This document shows, one piece after another, positions 40,781 to 49,781 of a stretch of DNA of 54,743 nucleotides. Made by a program: the position numbers and the translations under genes. The notes under the pieces are model-generated. The model was given only the letters and a program-made list of their open reading frames with translations. It made no database searches and was not told the DNA's origin. Every line of letters begins with the position of its first letter. Position 1 is the first letter of the stretch. The DNA lies in contig QAKK01000012.1 of the NCBI GenBank assembly GCA_003343845.1, positions 1 to 54,743 on the forward strand, in the 5' to 3' direction. Source of the DNA: Oscillospiraceae bacterium (GTDB lineage: Bacteria; Bacillota; Clostridia; Oscillospirales; CAG-272).

Positions 40781-41722
40781 TCAGTCGCGCAGACCGTAGG
40801 GGGCATAGGGCGATGCGGTCTTTACGGTGCAGCCGTGCAGCGAACCGTCGCTGCCGACGGTGTAGACGACCTCGTGCGACCTGAAAAAACTGTTGCAGTC
40901 GGCAAAGTATTGCACGGTCACGGCTTTGCCGTCCGCTGTCTCTGCGACATCGGTGACGACATAGTTGTAGAGCATGTTCGGCTGTGCGTCATCGGCAACG
41001 ACATAGAGCTTGCCGCCGCGCACATCAAGCCTGCCGCCCGCGTCCGCTTCGGTCAGCGCCACGCCGAGCTTTTCGGCGGCGAGGGTGCGCAGGGTGTCAA
41101 AGGGCAGTGCTCCTTCCTCGCCGTAGGCGGAGAGCAGGTAGGCGACAGCGTCGGCGGCTTCCGCCGTGCCGTAGTCCGGTACAGACCAGCGCAGGCGACT
41201 TTCGATCCAGCCGCGCACGGCAGTCGCCGCAGGATCATCGGCAAATGCGCCGTCATTCTTCGGCGCGGCGCCGTCCAGTTTCAGAAAGCAGTCCACCGCG
41301 TCCGTGAGGATCGCCGTGTGACTGCCGACAGGCAGTGCCTCGATGTCGGAGGCGGTCACGGTAAATTCAAAGTAGAGGCAGGGGAGCCCATATTCTTTTT
41401 CGTCACGGGTCAGTCTGTATTCGCTTACACGGAGCAATCGGAACCCGTCAAAGTCTGATTCGCCCTCCAGCATAGCGCGCAGAAATGCGTGACAGTTGTC
41501 CGAGAAATTGCCGTCGCTGTCAAATTCGTCCCAGTCCGCAAGCGAGGTGATCGACCAGCGTGAGCCGTCCTTTTGCAGCGTGCCGCCCGCTGCGGCGGAC
41601 GCTGCGGTCTCGCTTGCGGACATGGTTTCGCCCGGGCGGATCACATCTTCCTTTTCGCCGCATGCGGAAAAGAGGAGCGCGGCGGAGAGGGTGAGCAATA
41701 TGTAAAGCATCGGTTTTTTCAT
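40781..41722 (-). CDS. Putative lipoprotein of unknown function
   Basis: This 313-residue protein is not recognised as any family. A lipoprotein signal peptide (ALLFSAC, Cys21) is followed by a Ser/Ala/Glu-rich linker to about residue 50. A mixed alpha/beta domain follows, with regularly spaced YYV/VYTV beta-strand segments in the second half (KLYVVADDAQPNMLYNYVV), which might be an NTF2-like or similar fold. I start at 41722 (GGAGG about 7 nt upstream), not at the ATG 51 nt upstream, because only this start gives the signal peptide. It is a single-gene unit with its own promoter. Confidence 0.72.
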   Translation of the reverse strand: MKKPMLYILLTLSAALLFSACGEKEDVIRPGETMSASETAASAAAGGTLQKDGSRWSITSLADWDEFDSDGNFSDNCHAFLRAMLEGESDFDGFRLLRVSEYRLTRDEKEYGLPCLYFEFTVTASDIEALPVGSHTAILTDAVDCFLKLDGAAPKNDGAFADDPAATAVRGWIESRLRWSVPDYGTAEAADAVAYLLSAYGEEGALPFDTLRTLAAEKLGVALTEADAGGRLDVRGGKLYVVADDAQPNMLYNYVVTDVAETADGKAVTVQYFADCNSFFRSHEVVYTVGSDGSLHGCTVKTASPYAPYGLRD

Positions 41723-41750
41723 AACAGCCTCCGAGATAGGTTCTGCACTC

Positions 41751-41779
41751 ATTTTAGCACAGAAAAGCTGCAAAGTAAA
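41751..41779 (-). promoter_or_regulatory. Promoter of the unknown lipoprotein gene
   Basis: Minus-strand TTTACT (plus 41774-41779), a 17-bp spacer and TAAAAT (plus 41751-41756), about 28 bp before the ATG. Confidence 0.6.
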
Positions 41780-41780
41780 G

Positions 41781-41810
41781 AAGAAAGCCGCTCCGCAGAG
41801 TGGCTTTCTT
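41781..41810 (-). terminator. Terminator of the GH3-to-SLH operon
   Basis: AAGAAAGCCGCTC pairs with GAGTGGCTTTCTT over 13 bp (one G-T wobble) around a CGCA loop, 20 nt after the stop of the leftward SLH-GH43 gene. The -35 box of the next leftward gene begins immediately beside it. Confidence 0.85.
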
Positions 41811-41830
41811 CCTTGCTATGATGTTCTTCT

Positions 41831-44800
41831 TTATTTCTGGCGGTACTCCGGGGCAGCGATGCGCGTGAAGATCACACATGCCTCCGCGCGGGAAATGCTG
41901 TCTTCGGGGCGGTACTTGCCGGTTCCGGCGTCACCGCCGACAATACCGGCATTGTACAGCTTCATGACAGCCGCATAGCAGCCGAGGCTGTCTGCAACGT
42001 CCGGAACCTGTCCGCTGCGGGTTGCCGTATATTCCGCATCGGGGAGAATGTTGGCAAAGACGATTGCCATGTCGCCGCGCGAGATCAGCGCGTTCATGTC
42101 AGAAAACTGTCTTGCCCGGATGATGCCGTTTGCCACGCAATAGTCCACATAGGGCATGTACCACAAGCCGCCGACCGAGGTGTCGATGCTGCCCCCGAAG
42201 TACGCTTTGTGGATATTGGCGGCTGCGGTCAGCGCCTGCGCAACGGTGAACTTGCCGTCCGGCGAGAAGGTCGTCGCACTTGTGCCGTTTGCCAGCGTAT
42301 ATTCATAGGCGGTCTTCACATAGGGGGCGAACCATTTGTCTGCGGTGACATCCTTGAAGTTGTCCGCATAGGTTCGCGTTGCAGACAGCCCGGATTTACT
42401 CTCCGTGAAGCCGGAGATGCGTGCGGAGACCGGCATGGGATTCAGCGCGTAAGTCATGACCGTGTCAATTGCGGGCGGTGCGCCGAGGTAGGGAACACCG
42501 TCACGGTAGCCGAGCTTCTGGATGAAGATCGAACGGTTGTAGCGGTTGTTGGCATGGAGCTTTGCATGGTAGACTGCATAGATCTCCTTGCCGTCGGGCG
42601 TGGGCACAAAGACCGTCGCGCCGGGGGCAAAAATCTCATTCTGATTGTCGCGTCGCTGCATCGGTTCCGCCTGCTTCTCCCAGGAAGCGGCTGCAAGCAG
42701 GTTGTTCCTGTTGGTCAGCTTGAGAAGACCGGTGCAGTAGTCGTCGCCGTCCGCATAGTTTGCGGCATAGGCGATGTAGAGCGTGCCGTCCTCACCGTAG
42801 ACCGGATAGGGACCCTCGATGATGTCATAGCCTTCCCAGGCTTTGTTCGGAACCGCGATCGCGTTTGCGCCGTTTTCAAATGCGGTGGGAGACTTCAGCT
42901 TGCCGATGACCAGCGTCTGCTTGTGCCGCTTTGTCGTGTTGTCGGCTTCCGTTGCAAAGACGCTGCTGATATAGTAGCGCGAGCCGTTGTATTCAAAGAT
43001 ACGCGGGCTGAGCCAGGACCAGAAAGATGTGTCCAGTCCCTCGAGCTCACCGATATAGGTAAACTCGTTTTCGGGTACGGCATCGGTCGATTTCAGCACA
43101 ATGGGCTTACGTTTGACCGAAGCCGAGGTCGAGCCTGCAACCGAGGTGTAGAGATACCAGACGCCGTCAAAGCGGTAGAGCTGCGGCGCCCAGATGCTCT
43201 TGATGCCGGCGCTTGCCGTCCAGACGACATATGCCGTTGTACGCCCGATATCGGCGAGGTTTGCTGCGCGGGAGATCAGAATGCAGGGCGTCGAGCCGAT
43301 TGTCGATGCGCGGACGTAGTAGTACCAGCCGTCGGCATAGCAGACGCTCGGGTCTGCGCCGTAGCCGATGATGGGGTTCTGAAATTCGGCGCTGCCGCTG
43401 ACTGTTGCCGCAAGATCGACCGTTGTGTTTAGCACGGCACTGCTCCGGCCGAGGATGTTTGCGTTGCCGCAGATGTCACCGACCGTGCGGAGATCCCCGC
43501 CGGTGATGTTCAGCGTATATGTGCCGTTGAATTCGTTCTTCGCCGTGTTCTGCGCAAGCAGAATATCGCCGTGGAAGTTGCCGCCCGAGATGTTCAGGGT
43601 GATGTTGCCGTTTACCGTATTGACATCCTTGTCGATGTTGGCGGGCGTTGCCATACCGTAGATACTGCCGTAGAAACTGCCGCCCGAGATATCCAGGGTG
43701 ATGTTGCCGTTGTGGTTGTTTTTGCCTGTGCCGCAAACATCGCCGTAGAAGCTGCCGCCCGAGATCGTGATGCGGCTCTCACCGGCGGTGCTGCGGAGCG
43801 TGGCGCTGCCGCCGCTCACACGGTCGTTGCCGGCGCGCAAAAACTCCCATGTGCCGCTCTTTACCGTGATATCGGCGGGTGCCTGACCTTCCGCACGGTC
43901 GGTCGAGGGCTGCAGACGGTAGCCGGTGTAAATGCCGATGTAGGCGGTCACACCGCCGTCCAGGTTGCGCTTGCCGTCGATGTCGTCGCCGAAGACGACC
44001 TTGTTCCCGTTGCAGAATATACTTGCGGTAAGGCTGCGGCTCTCCATCGCGATATGCTCAAACAGCGTCTCGCCGCCAAGTGTGAGAATACCGGCGAGCT
44101 CGATCTCCGCGCCGTATTTGCGGAAGTCTTCACCGCCGAAGACCGATGTGATCGTCACCTTGCCCTCTGTCTTGGGCAGAACAGTGTTGCCCATGCGCAG
44201 CGGACCGCAGATGACGACCGTTCCGCCGCTTTTGCCGAGGGCGCGGACTGCATTTTTCAGCGAATCAAAGGCTTTTTTCGACGAAGAACCGTCGCCCGCC
44301 GTCTGACCGCCTGCGAAGACAACACCGTCCGCCGCCTTCACATCCGGCATCTGTGCCTTGGCAGGAAGCGCTGCGCTGTCGGTGCTGTCAAAGTCCGCTG
44401 CCACGACTTTTTGCGCATATTTGTCCTCGACCTTGCAGGTCGCCGTGCCGCGGACGCGGGGCGCCTTGATGGAGGTGAGCGCCGTGAAGTCGGCGCCTGC
44501 GATCTCCAGTGCGTAGTTGCCGCTGATGTAGGAGGCAGCCTCGGACTGGACGGTCGAGACGGTCGCACCGTGCAGTTCGCCGCCTCTGATGACGATCCGG
44601 ACGTCACCTTCATAGTAGGCAGTGTATCTGCTGCTGTTGTTGCCGGGGCGGGCAATGCCGTAGATCGGGCAGCTGAAGATGCCGCCGTTGATCTCGAGGT
44701 AGTAGTCGCCGTCCTGTGAAGCAAAGCCGCCGACCGCGATCATCGCGTCCGCCTGGTTTGCCGTCTTGCCGGTGAACGAGCCGCCGTTAATGATGATGCT

Positions 44801-45433
44801 GACATTGCCGGTCGCACCCATCGCGCTCTCGTTGGAGGTGCGCTTGTTTGAACCGTACACGCCGTACCACGTACCGCTGTTGACCGTAATGGTGTAGTCA
44901 TAGAAGCTGACATCCGCCGCTTTCATGGTGTCGGCGTTGATATACATGCCGCCGAGGATCGTGATGTACTCGCCGCTGTTTTTTGTGCAGGTCACGCCGT
45001 TTCCGATCGTCAGATTGTGACCGCCGCAGATCAGCTGATTGAAGTAGAAGCTGCTCGAGTCGTTGATTCTGATGTTCTCGAACACGGTGTCACCGCCGAG
45101 ATAGGTGTAGCCGCCGAGGTTCAGCACAGCGCCCTGCTTGGCGTAGTCCACACCGCCGAAAACCGACGTGATCGTGACCGCGCCGCTGTTTTTCGGCAGA
45201 CGCAGGGCATTGCCGGTGAGGTTCAGCGGACCGCAGACCACGACCGTGCCGCCTTCGCCGACGGTTTTGTATGCCGCCGTCAGTGTCTTCAGCGGGGCTG
45301 CGTCACTCATGCCGGTCGCCGTATCGCTGCCGGCATCCGAGACATAGACCACCGCGTCTACGGTGCTTTCCGCAAAGGAGAGTGTGCAGAAGAGCATGAA
45401 TGCCGGAATGAGAAAGAGAAGTATTTTGTTCAA
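41831..45433 (-). CDS. SLH-anchored surface protein with two beta-helix-like modules and a GH43 domain
   Basis: This 1200-residue protein has a signal peptide (1-21, ending LSFA), two tandem beta-helix-like modules (about 25-360 and 385-680; each with GGTVVVCGP or GGTVVICGP, ITSVFGG, a GG-D/E-T-x-FE-x-I step and repeated ISGGSF or INGGSF turns), a GH43 propeller (about 685-1010) and three SLH domains (about 1020-1200). The GH43 residues look canonical: Asp694 in GADPSV, Asp801 in GLDTSF, Glu873 in IEGPYP. The start is TTG, 8 nt after GGAGG; no ATG would keep the signal peptide. It is last in the operon GH3 - unclassified barrel - this gene. Confidence 0.86.
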   Translation of the reverse strand: MNKILLFLIPAFMLFCTLSFAESTVDAVVYVSDAGSDTATGMSDAAPLKTLTAAYKTVGEGGTVVVCGPLNLTGNALRLPKNSGAVTITSVFGGVDYAKQGAVLNLGGYTYLGGDTVFENIRINDSSSFYFNQLICGGHNLTIGNGVTCTKNSGEYITILGGMYINADTMKAADVSFYDYTITVNSGTWYGVYGSNKRTSNESAMGATGNVSIIINGGSFTGKTANQADAMIAVGGFASQDGDYYLEINGGIFSCPIYGIARPGNNSSRYTAYYEGDVRIVIRGGELHGATVSTVQSEAASYISGNYALEIAGADFTALTSIKAPRVRGTATCKVEDKYAQKVVAADFDSTDSAALPAKAQMPDVKAADGVVFAGGQTAGDGSSSKKAFDSLKNAVRALGKSGGTVVICGPLRMGNTVLPKTEGKVTITSVFGGEDFRKYGAEIELAGILTLGGETLFEHIAMESRSLTASIFCNGNKVVFGDDIDGKRNLDGGVTAYIGIYTGYRLQPSTDRAEGQAPADITVKSGTWEFLRAGNDRVSGGSATLRSTAGESRITISGGSFYGDVCGTGKNNHNGNITLDISGGSFYGSIYGMATPANIDKDVNTVNGNITLNISGGNFHGDILLAQNTAKNEFNGTYTLNITGGDLRTVGDICGNANILGRSSAVLNTTVDLAATVSGSAEFQNPIIGYGADPSVCYADGWYYYVRASTIGSTPCILISRAANLADIGRTTAYVVWTASAGIKSIWAPQLYRFDGVWYLYTSVAGSTSASVKRKPIVLKSTDAVPENEFTYIGELEGLDTSFWSWLSPRIFEYNGSRYYISSVFATEADNTTKRHKQTLVIGKLKSPTAFENGANAIAVPNKAWEGYDIIEGPYPVYGEDGTLYIAYAANYADGDDYCTGLLKLTNRNNLLAAASWEKQAEPMQRRDNQNEIFAPGATVFVPTPDGKEIYAVYHAKLHANNRYNRSIFIQKLGYRDGVPYLGAPPAIDTVMTYALNPMPVSARISGFTESKSGLSATRTYADNFKDVTADKWFAPYVKTAYEYTLANGTSATTFSPDGKFTVAQALTAAANIHKAYFGGSIDTSVGGLWYMPYVDYCVANGIIRARQFSDMNALISRGDMAIVFANILPDAEYTATRSGQVPDVADSLGCYAAVMKLYNAGIVGGDAGTGKYRPEDSISRAEACVIFTRIAAPEYRQK

Positions 45434-45451
45434 GTCCGTATCCTCCGACTT

Positions 45452-47407
45452 TTATTTTTCAATGACGGAAAAGTCGCCGCCGAGTTCGGTCTGCATGCGG
45501 TAGAGCGTCGTCATACGGAAGGCGGCGGGCCAGCCGACAAACATGTCGTTGAGATGCCCGCGCTCTTCGCGGTTTTTGCGGTAACGCGTCCAGCGCGCGA
45601 TGAAGAACGCCTCACTTTGCAGCCCCTCGGGACGATCATGCCCGTGGAGGGTGATGCCGCCCTTCGGCGTGATGCAGAGCATCGCGTTGCACCAAAGCGC
45701 CCGCGCCCGTGCAGTCCAGCGCATGTCGCCTGTGGCTTTTGCAAGACGCATGTATTCGGGGATCACGATGACGCCCCAGGGGTCAATCGCCGGATGCTGC
45801 GTCGAGACCGACGTGCCGCCGTGCGTGTAATAGCCGAGCTTTGTAAACTCGCTGTCGTCCGGATAGAGCGCGTCGTAGTAGTACATCCAAGACTGAAAGT
45901 AGTATGCCGCTTTTTCGGCGGTGACAAGGTATTCCGCTTTGCCGGTGATGTCGTACAGATCCAGCGCACTTTTGATGAATGGGTAGGCGGTCTCCTTGTC
46001 GATACAGGCGCAGTCGATCGCACCCGCCGTGATGCAGAAGTCGTCCACATCCCGTGCCGTGTAGAGCACCATGGCGCGCTCGGCACAGTCGAGATAGACG
46101 GCATTGCCGGTCACCCTGTAGAGTGAGAGCAGCCCCATAATCATAAAGCCGCCGATCGAGCCGCCGTCCGCCGCTTTTGTGCCGTCCGGGTTCCACTTCA
46201 GACCGAACCCGGTCTTTTCATCGTAGTGTGCGACGAAAAAGTCGCCGAGCCTCACGGCAAAGTTGAGCAGCGCGGGGCGCTCAATGCCGTGGGACTTTAA
46301 CAGGACGTAGGATTCCGCCATCTCGGATACTGCCCAGCCGTAGTTGCAGACATCGCAAGCGATGTACTTCTTGTTTAAGTGCCGTGCATAGTTCGTCGGG
46401 AACAACCCGTTTGCAAACTGCGATGCCGCCCAGGCTTCAAGGCTCCCTATCATGTCGTCACGCAGCGCCTTGTCACCCGTGCGGAACGCCTCGATCAGCT
46501 CCATGCGCGCCTGCTTCAGCGCCTGCCCCGACCAGCCCGCCTCATAGACCTCGTAGGGCATATAAATGCCGCGGCTGTTTGGGTCGTTGCGCATCGCGTT
46601 GCGGAACATTTTCACGCCGCCGACCTCGGCCATGAGGATGTTCGACTGCTTGAGGCTGTTCTCCCACGCTGCACGGACGCCCATGACCGGCTCACGCGTG
46701 AACGGGAAGATGTCCTCGATGCGGTCCAGCAGCGTTGCCGTGCCGTAGTTTTCCCACTTCGGTGTGCCGACGAAAATGAAGAATGCAACCGAGAAAGTCT
46801 CATCGACATCGAGTGTGATATAGGTGTCGTAACGTGCTGACAGCACGTCATGATCGGTGTAGGAACGGGGCGCCTCGGTCACGGGGTAGTAAATGCGGTG
46901 GGCGAGACAACCGTCCGCGCCGCGCACGAGTGCGCAGGACGAAACGAGGCTGTCGGCATCCGCGTCCGACGCAAACAGCGCACAAACGACGTCTGCCGTC
47001 TCGGTCAGGGTGCAGGACGGGATGCTTTCGCGGTCGTAGGCGAAGATCCATGGCTTGCCGCCGTCACAGAGCCCGTGCGGCTCCTTGCCCATGGAGCGGA
47101 CGTTGCCCGAGAAGGAGACACAGGGGATCAGGTAGCGGTCGGTTGCAAAGGTGTCGCGTGCCTCGACGATCCATTTGCCCGTGCGTGCGCCCACACCCGT
47201 GTTGGTCACGCTGCGGTGCACGCGGAAGAGCCCGTCGCCGAGCGCCTCGACCTTGTCCTCTGCCGCAAAGCCCTCGGCGGTGTATTTGCCGTCGGCGGAG
47301 GAAAAGGGGATCTCTCCGCCGTTTGATTCAAAGATCGGCGGCATGAGGCAGAGCAGGGCGTCTGCCGTCTGCGTGCTCGCGGTTTCCGTTTTTGAGAAAA
47401 ATATCAT
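45452..47407 (-). CDS. Unclassified (alpha/alpha)-barrel protein, paralogue of the 27350 gene
   Basis: This 651-residue protein has no signal peptide. It has an N-terminal beta-rich part (about 1-200) and helical-hairpin repeats from about 225 (GWAVSEMAESYVLLK, GKAEYLVTAEKAAYYF). It shares with the 27350 product the motifs CIDKE (here 468-472), TSVSTQH (532-538), and W-x-RY and GWPAAFRM near the end, in the same order and spacing, but overall similarity is low. The start overlaps the GH3 stop (ATGA), so the two are translationally coupled. Placement between GH3 and an SLH-GH43 gene suggests an intracellular oligosaccharide hydrolase. Confidence 0.75.
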   Translation of the reverse strand: MIFFSKTETASTQTADALLCLMPPIFESNGGEIPFSSADGKYTAEGFAAEDKVEALGDGLFRVHRSVTNTGVGARTGKWIVEARDTFATDRYLIPCVSFSGNVRSMGKEPHGLCDGGKPWIFAYDRESIPSCTLTETADVVCALFASDADADSLVSSCALVRGADGCLAHRIYYPVTEAPRSYTDHDVLSARYDTYITLDVDETFSVAFFIFVGTPKWENYGTATLLDRIEDIFPFTREPVMGVRAAWENSLKQSNILMAEVGGVKMFRNAMRNDPNSRGIYMPYEVYEAGWSGQALKQARMELIEAFRTGDKALRDDMIGSLEAWAASQFANGLFPTNYARHLNKKYIACDVCNYGWAVSEMAESYVLLKSHGIERPALLNFAVRLGDFFVAHYDEKTGFGLKWNPDGTKAADGGSIGGFMIMGLLSLYRVTGNAVYLDCAERAMVLYTARDVDDFCITAGAIDCACIDKETAYPFIKSALDLYDITGKAEYLVTAEKAAYYFQSWMYYYDALYPDDSEFTKLGYYTHGGTSVSTQHPAIDPWGVIVIPEYMRLAKATGDMRWTARARALWCNAMLCITPKGGITLHGHDRPEGLQSEAFFIARWTRYRKNREERGHLNDMFVGWPAAFRMTTLYRMQTELGGDFSVIEK

Positions 47408-49629
47408 TTGTGTGCCTTATTCTCCAGCGCGGCGTTGCAGGCGGCGATGGTTTCCTCAATCAGCGCCTCGTTGCAATCCGGATTGTTGTAGACCGCCTGC
47501 CGCAATACATAGTGCATGCGACGGCGTACTGCGGGATTGTCCTGAGTGATACCGAATTTTTCGTTTTCGGGTGTGCGCTCTGCGTTCGGCAGCATTGCCG
47601 CCGCGAAGATGTCGCGCGCGGGTGCATACCGCTCGTCGAGAATGACATCGCGGAAGTAAGTGTTGCGGTGGACGCGCACGGCCTTTGGCGCGTCGCCGTG
47701 CACGCGGACGACGAGCTCTGCACGGATGTCCGCACTGCTTGCGCCGACCGAAAGGGTATACTCGCCGCTGCGCGTATAAAAGTCGCCGCACGTCTCGTCA
47801 TAGAAACCGTAGACGCGGCGCTCGACCGGGATCGTCACGCGCTTTTCCTCGCCGGGGGCAAGCGCGACCTTTGCATAGCCGCACAGCTCTTTGACCGGGC
47901 GGGAAACATACGGTGCGTTGTCGTGCATGTAGACCTGCACGACCTCGCTGCCCGCACGCGTTCCGGTGTTTTTCACGGTCAGCGTGACCGCGTCCTCGTC
48001 ACCGGAAAGATCGCTGTAGGCGAATGCAGTGTAGGACAGCCCGTGCCCGAACGGGAAGAGCACAGGGATCTTCTTCTTTTCATAATAGCGGTAACCGATG
48101 TAGATGCCCTCGGTATAGTCGCAGTTGTCAAACGTGCCGGGGAAGTTTAAGTAGGACGGCGTATCCTCGAGACGCACGGGGAAGGTCTCGGCAATTTTGC
48201 CGGACGGATTGGTCCTGCCGAACAGAATCTCGGCAGCCGCCTCGGCGGTCGCCTCGCCGCAGAGATAGGTCAGCAGCACGGCGTCGGTGCGGTCGATGAA
48301 CGGCAGCTCCACGGGCGCACCGCAGGTCAGCACGACCGCCGACTGCGCGGCGGCGGCAAGCACTGCGTCCGCAAGTTCGAGCTGCTCCTTCGGCAGCGCC
48401 AGAGTCTTGCGGTCTGCGCCCTCGTATTCGGCGGATTCCGGCAGACCGAGGAACAGGACGACCTTACCGCATGCTTTCGCCGCCTCCACGGCGGCGTCGA
48501 TGCCGTCCGCAAAGGGGACATAGGTGATCGCGTCCGTGTACTTTCTCATTTCGGCGAGCGCATCGGTCACGGCGCTTTCCACCACGACCTTGCTCGAACC
48601 GCTGCCCTGATAGCGCATATGCTCCGCATCGCCGATCACGGCAATGCGCGCGCCTTCGGCAAGGGGCAGCACATCTTTCTCATTTTTCAGCAGAACCATG
48701 CATTCGCGTGCGCAGGCAAGCGCGGCGGCATGCTGCGCCGCACGATCGACCGGCACGGGCGCGGGACGCTCCTTGACAGCAAGCGCCAGCACGCGGCGTG
48801 CCGAACGGTCCAGCAGCACCTCGTCGATCCTGCCGCTCGCAAGCGCGCTCAGAATGTAGTCTCTGCCGCTGCCGTGGCTGGTCGGCATTTCGAGATCCAA
48901 CCCGGCTTCCAGTGAGGCAACACGGTCGTTGACCGCGTTCCAGTCGCTCATGACTACGCCTTCAAAGCCCCACTTTTTCCGGAGCAGGTCGTCGAGCAGC
49001 CAGCGGCTTTCGGCGGCATGTTTGCCGTTGATACGGTTGTAGGACTCCATGATCGCCTCGGGCTTTGCGCGCTCGATCGCGATTTCAAAGGCGCGCAGGT
49101 AGATCTCGTGCAGCGGGCGCGCGGCGACATTTGCCGACACCGTGAAGCGGCGGGTCTCCTGATTGTTGACGGCAAAATGCTTGATGCAGCTGCCAACGCC
49201 GTTTTCCTGCATGGCATTGATGTAGGCGGCGGCGAAGTCGCCCGCAAAATACGGGTCCTCCGAGAAGTACTCGAAGTTTCTGCCGCAGAGCGGAGAACGC
49301 TTCATGTTCACACCCGGACCGAGGACCACGGATACACTTTCGGCAACCGCTTCCTTGGCAATGGTGTTTGCGGCAAGCGCGGCGACCTCCCGGTTCCAGG
49401 AGGCAGCAAGCGCCGATGCCGTGGGGAGACAGGTGGAATGCACCGTCGTCCACTCGCCGTTTACCTGTATGCGCTTACGCAGACCGTGCGGTCCGTCGGT
49501 CATCATCACGCCGGGAATGCCGAGTCGCTCCACGCCGTGCGTGTGCCAGGAACCCTCGCCGTCGCAGAGATTCGCCTTTTCCGCAGTCGTCATTTTGTCT
49601 AATATTGCTTCGATTGGTAACTGTTTCAT
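47404..49629 (-). CDS. Glycoside hydrolase family 3 enzyme (beta-glucosidase/beta-xylosidase type)
   Basis: This 741-residue protein has no signal peptide. The GH3 N-terminal TIM barrel (about 1-290) carries the nucleophile Asp229 in VVMSDWNAV, the KHF signature at 150-152 and MTDGPHGLR at 43-51. The alpha/beta sandwich (about 310-515) and an Fn3-like domain (about 560-630; PFGHGLSYTAF just before it) follow. The last 90 residues are an added helical tail. It removes terminal beta-linked (or alpha-L-arabinofuranosyl) sugars; GH3 specificity cannot be read safely. It is first in a leftward operon, with AAGGAG 7 nt before the ATG, and divergent from the second AraC gene. Confidence 0.92.
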   Translation of the reverse strand: MKQLPIEAILDKMTTAEKANLCDGEGSWHTHGVERLGIPGVMMTDGPHGLRKRIQVNGEWTTVHSTCLPTASALAASWNREVAALAANTIAKEAVAESVSVVLGPGVNMKRSPLCGRNFEYFSEDPYFAGDFAAAYINAMQENGVGSCIKHFAVNNQETRRFTVSANVAARPLHEIYLRAFEIAIERAKPEAIMESYNRINGKHAAESRWLLDDLLRKKWGFEGVVMSDWNAVNDRVASLEAGLDLEMPTSHGSGRDYILSALASGRIDEVLLDRSARRVLALAVKERPAPVPVDRAAQHAAALACARECMVLLKNEKDVLPLAEGARIAVIGDAEHMRYQGSGSSKVVVESAVTDALAEMRKYTDAITYVPFADGIDAAVEAAKACGKVVLFLGLPESAEYEGADRKTLALPKEQLELADAVLAAAAQSAVVLTCGAPVELPFIDRTDAVLLTYLCGEATAEAAAEILFGRTNPSGKIAETFPVRLEDTPSYLNFPGTFDNCDYTEGIYIGYRYYEKKKIPVLFPFGHGLSYTAFAYSDLSGDEDAVTLTVKNTGTRAGSEVVQVYMHDNAPYVSRPVKELCGYAKVALAPGEEKRVTIPVERRVYGFYDETCGDFYTRSGEYTLSVGASSADIRAELVVRVHGDAPKAVRVHRNTYFRDVILDERYAPARDIFAAAMLPNAERTPENEKFGITQDNPAVRRRMHYVLRQAVYNNPDCNEALIEETIAACNAALENKAHK

Positions 49630-49672
49630 GTTCTTGCTCCTTGCAGCCGCAGTTATTGATTTTTCACTTTAC

Positions 49673-49700
49673 ATTATAAAGGAACCATGGTAAAATACAA
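49673..49700 (-). promoter_or_regulatory. Promoter of the GH3 operon
   Basis: Minus-strand TTGTAT (plus 49695-49700), a 16-bp spacer and a perfect TATAAT (plus 49673-49678), about 44 bp before the GH3 ATG. Confidence 0.7.
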
Positions 49701-49781
49701 GACAGAGCGGAAAACTTTTTCGGACAAAAATCACAATCATTTTTGTTTTTGCGCATTCTGTACAAAAAAGGAGACGGTACT

